DNA from: CAYYGL01 sp964471235
GTDB lineage: Bacteria; Calditrichota; Calditrichia; RBG-13-44-9; J075
Direction of reading: 5' to 3'
Assembly (NCBI GenBank): GCA_964471235.1
Contig: CAYYGL010000238.1
Coordinates: 1 to 6,138, forward strand
DNA length: 6,138 bases
The position numbers and the translations under genes were made by a program. Position 1 is the first letter of the stretch. Each line of letters opens with the position of its first letter. Under the pieces are notes generated by a model, which worked only from the letters and a program-made list of their open reading frames with translations, searched no databases and was not told the DNA's origin. Of the stretch, positions 5,902 through 6,138 are shown piece after piece.

Positions 5902-6138
5902 ATGGCAGAACTTTACGGCAAAGATTTAGGAATCCATGTGCAGAGCATTTTTTCGGAATTCTCCGCGAAACAAAGCATTTACGGCTATCCGGAGCGGAAA
6001 TTTTACACCGGCTTTGCGGGATATGACTTTTCCGTGAAATTCCATGACAAAACCGCCGCCACTCCCCTGGGACCGGCTTCCGGACCCCATACCCAACTGG
6101 CGCAAAACATTATCCTCTCCTTCCTGGGCGGCGGGCGC
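5902..6138 (+). CDS. ygfK: YgfK-type flavoprotein (putative selenate reductase subunit), 5' part only
   Basis: An open frame runs from ATG at 5902 through the right edge of the window for exactly 79 codons. GAGGAG at 5891-5896, 5 nt before the ATG, is a strong ribosome binding site. The peptide begins MAELYGKDLGIHVQSIFSEF and contains SIYGYPERKFY (26-36) and TPLGPASGPHTQLAQNI (54-70), which I recognise as the conserved N-terminal block of YgfK. The family's full length is about 1000 residues, so over 90 percent of the gene is outside the window. YgfK proteins combine an N-terminal dihydroorotate-dehydrogenase-like region with glutamate-synthase-small-subunit-like flavin/NAD(P)H domains, and are named for a proposed role in selenate reduction. 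Their gene context and genetics in gut anaerobes instead point to purine/urate breakdown. Adjacency to ssnA supports the call. Domains beyond residue 79 are expected, not seen. Confidence 0.9.
   Translation, partial: MAELYGKDLGIHVQSIFSEFSAKQSIYGYPERKFYTGFAGYDFSVKFHDKTAATPLGPASGPHTQLAQNIILSFLGGGR

Overview
The window holds four complete protein genes and the 5' end of a fifth, separated by unusually repeat-rich intergenic DNA. The left half (231-2519, minus strand) encodes two exported proteins: a lipoprotein whose mature N-terminus carries a DNPLDP motif and a carboxypeptidase-regulatory-like beta domain, and downstream of it a six-repeat kelch propeller ending in a YPNPFN-type secretion/sorting domain. 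That C-terminal domain and the lipoprotein style are typical of the FCB superphylum (Bacteroidota, Ignavibacteriota, Calditrichota, KSB1 and relatives). I infer an uncultured or little-studied FCB-group bacterium, perhaps Calditrichota/KSB1-like. No rRNA or other phylogenetic marker is present to settle this.

The right half (2808-6138, plus strand) encodes an XdhC-family molybdenum-hydroxylase maturation factor, an SsnA-type amidohydrolase, and the first 79 codons of a YgfK-type flavoprotein ('putative selenate reductase subunit'). In Escherichia coli and many anaerobes ssnA and ygfK sit beside xanthine-dehydrogenase-like molybdenum hydroxylase genes, in the cluster linked to selenium-dependent molybdenum hydroxylases and anaerobic purine (urate/xanthine) breakdown. 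The window therefore most likely catches the start of such a cluster, with the hydroxylase subunits expected beyond the right edge. The two halves are divergently transcribed from the 288-bp gap at 2520-2807 and have no evident functional link.

The intergenic DNA is the most unusual part. Positions 1-121 form an imperfect inverted repeat whose arms are themselves degenerate 7-bp tandem repeats (GATNNNC). The xdhC-ssnA gap (3924-4295) holds a clean 8-bp tandem array (CAGTRRGR, 12 units) followed by a second degenerate 7-bp-period array (TCACNNN). No tRNA, rRNA, CRISPR array, transposase or origin was recognised.
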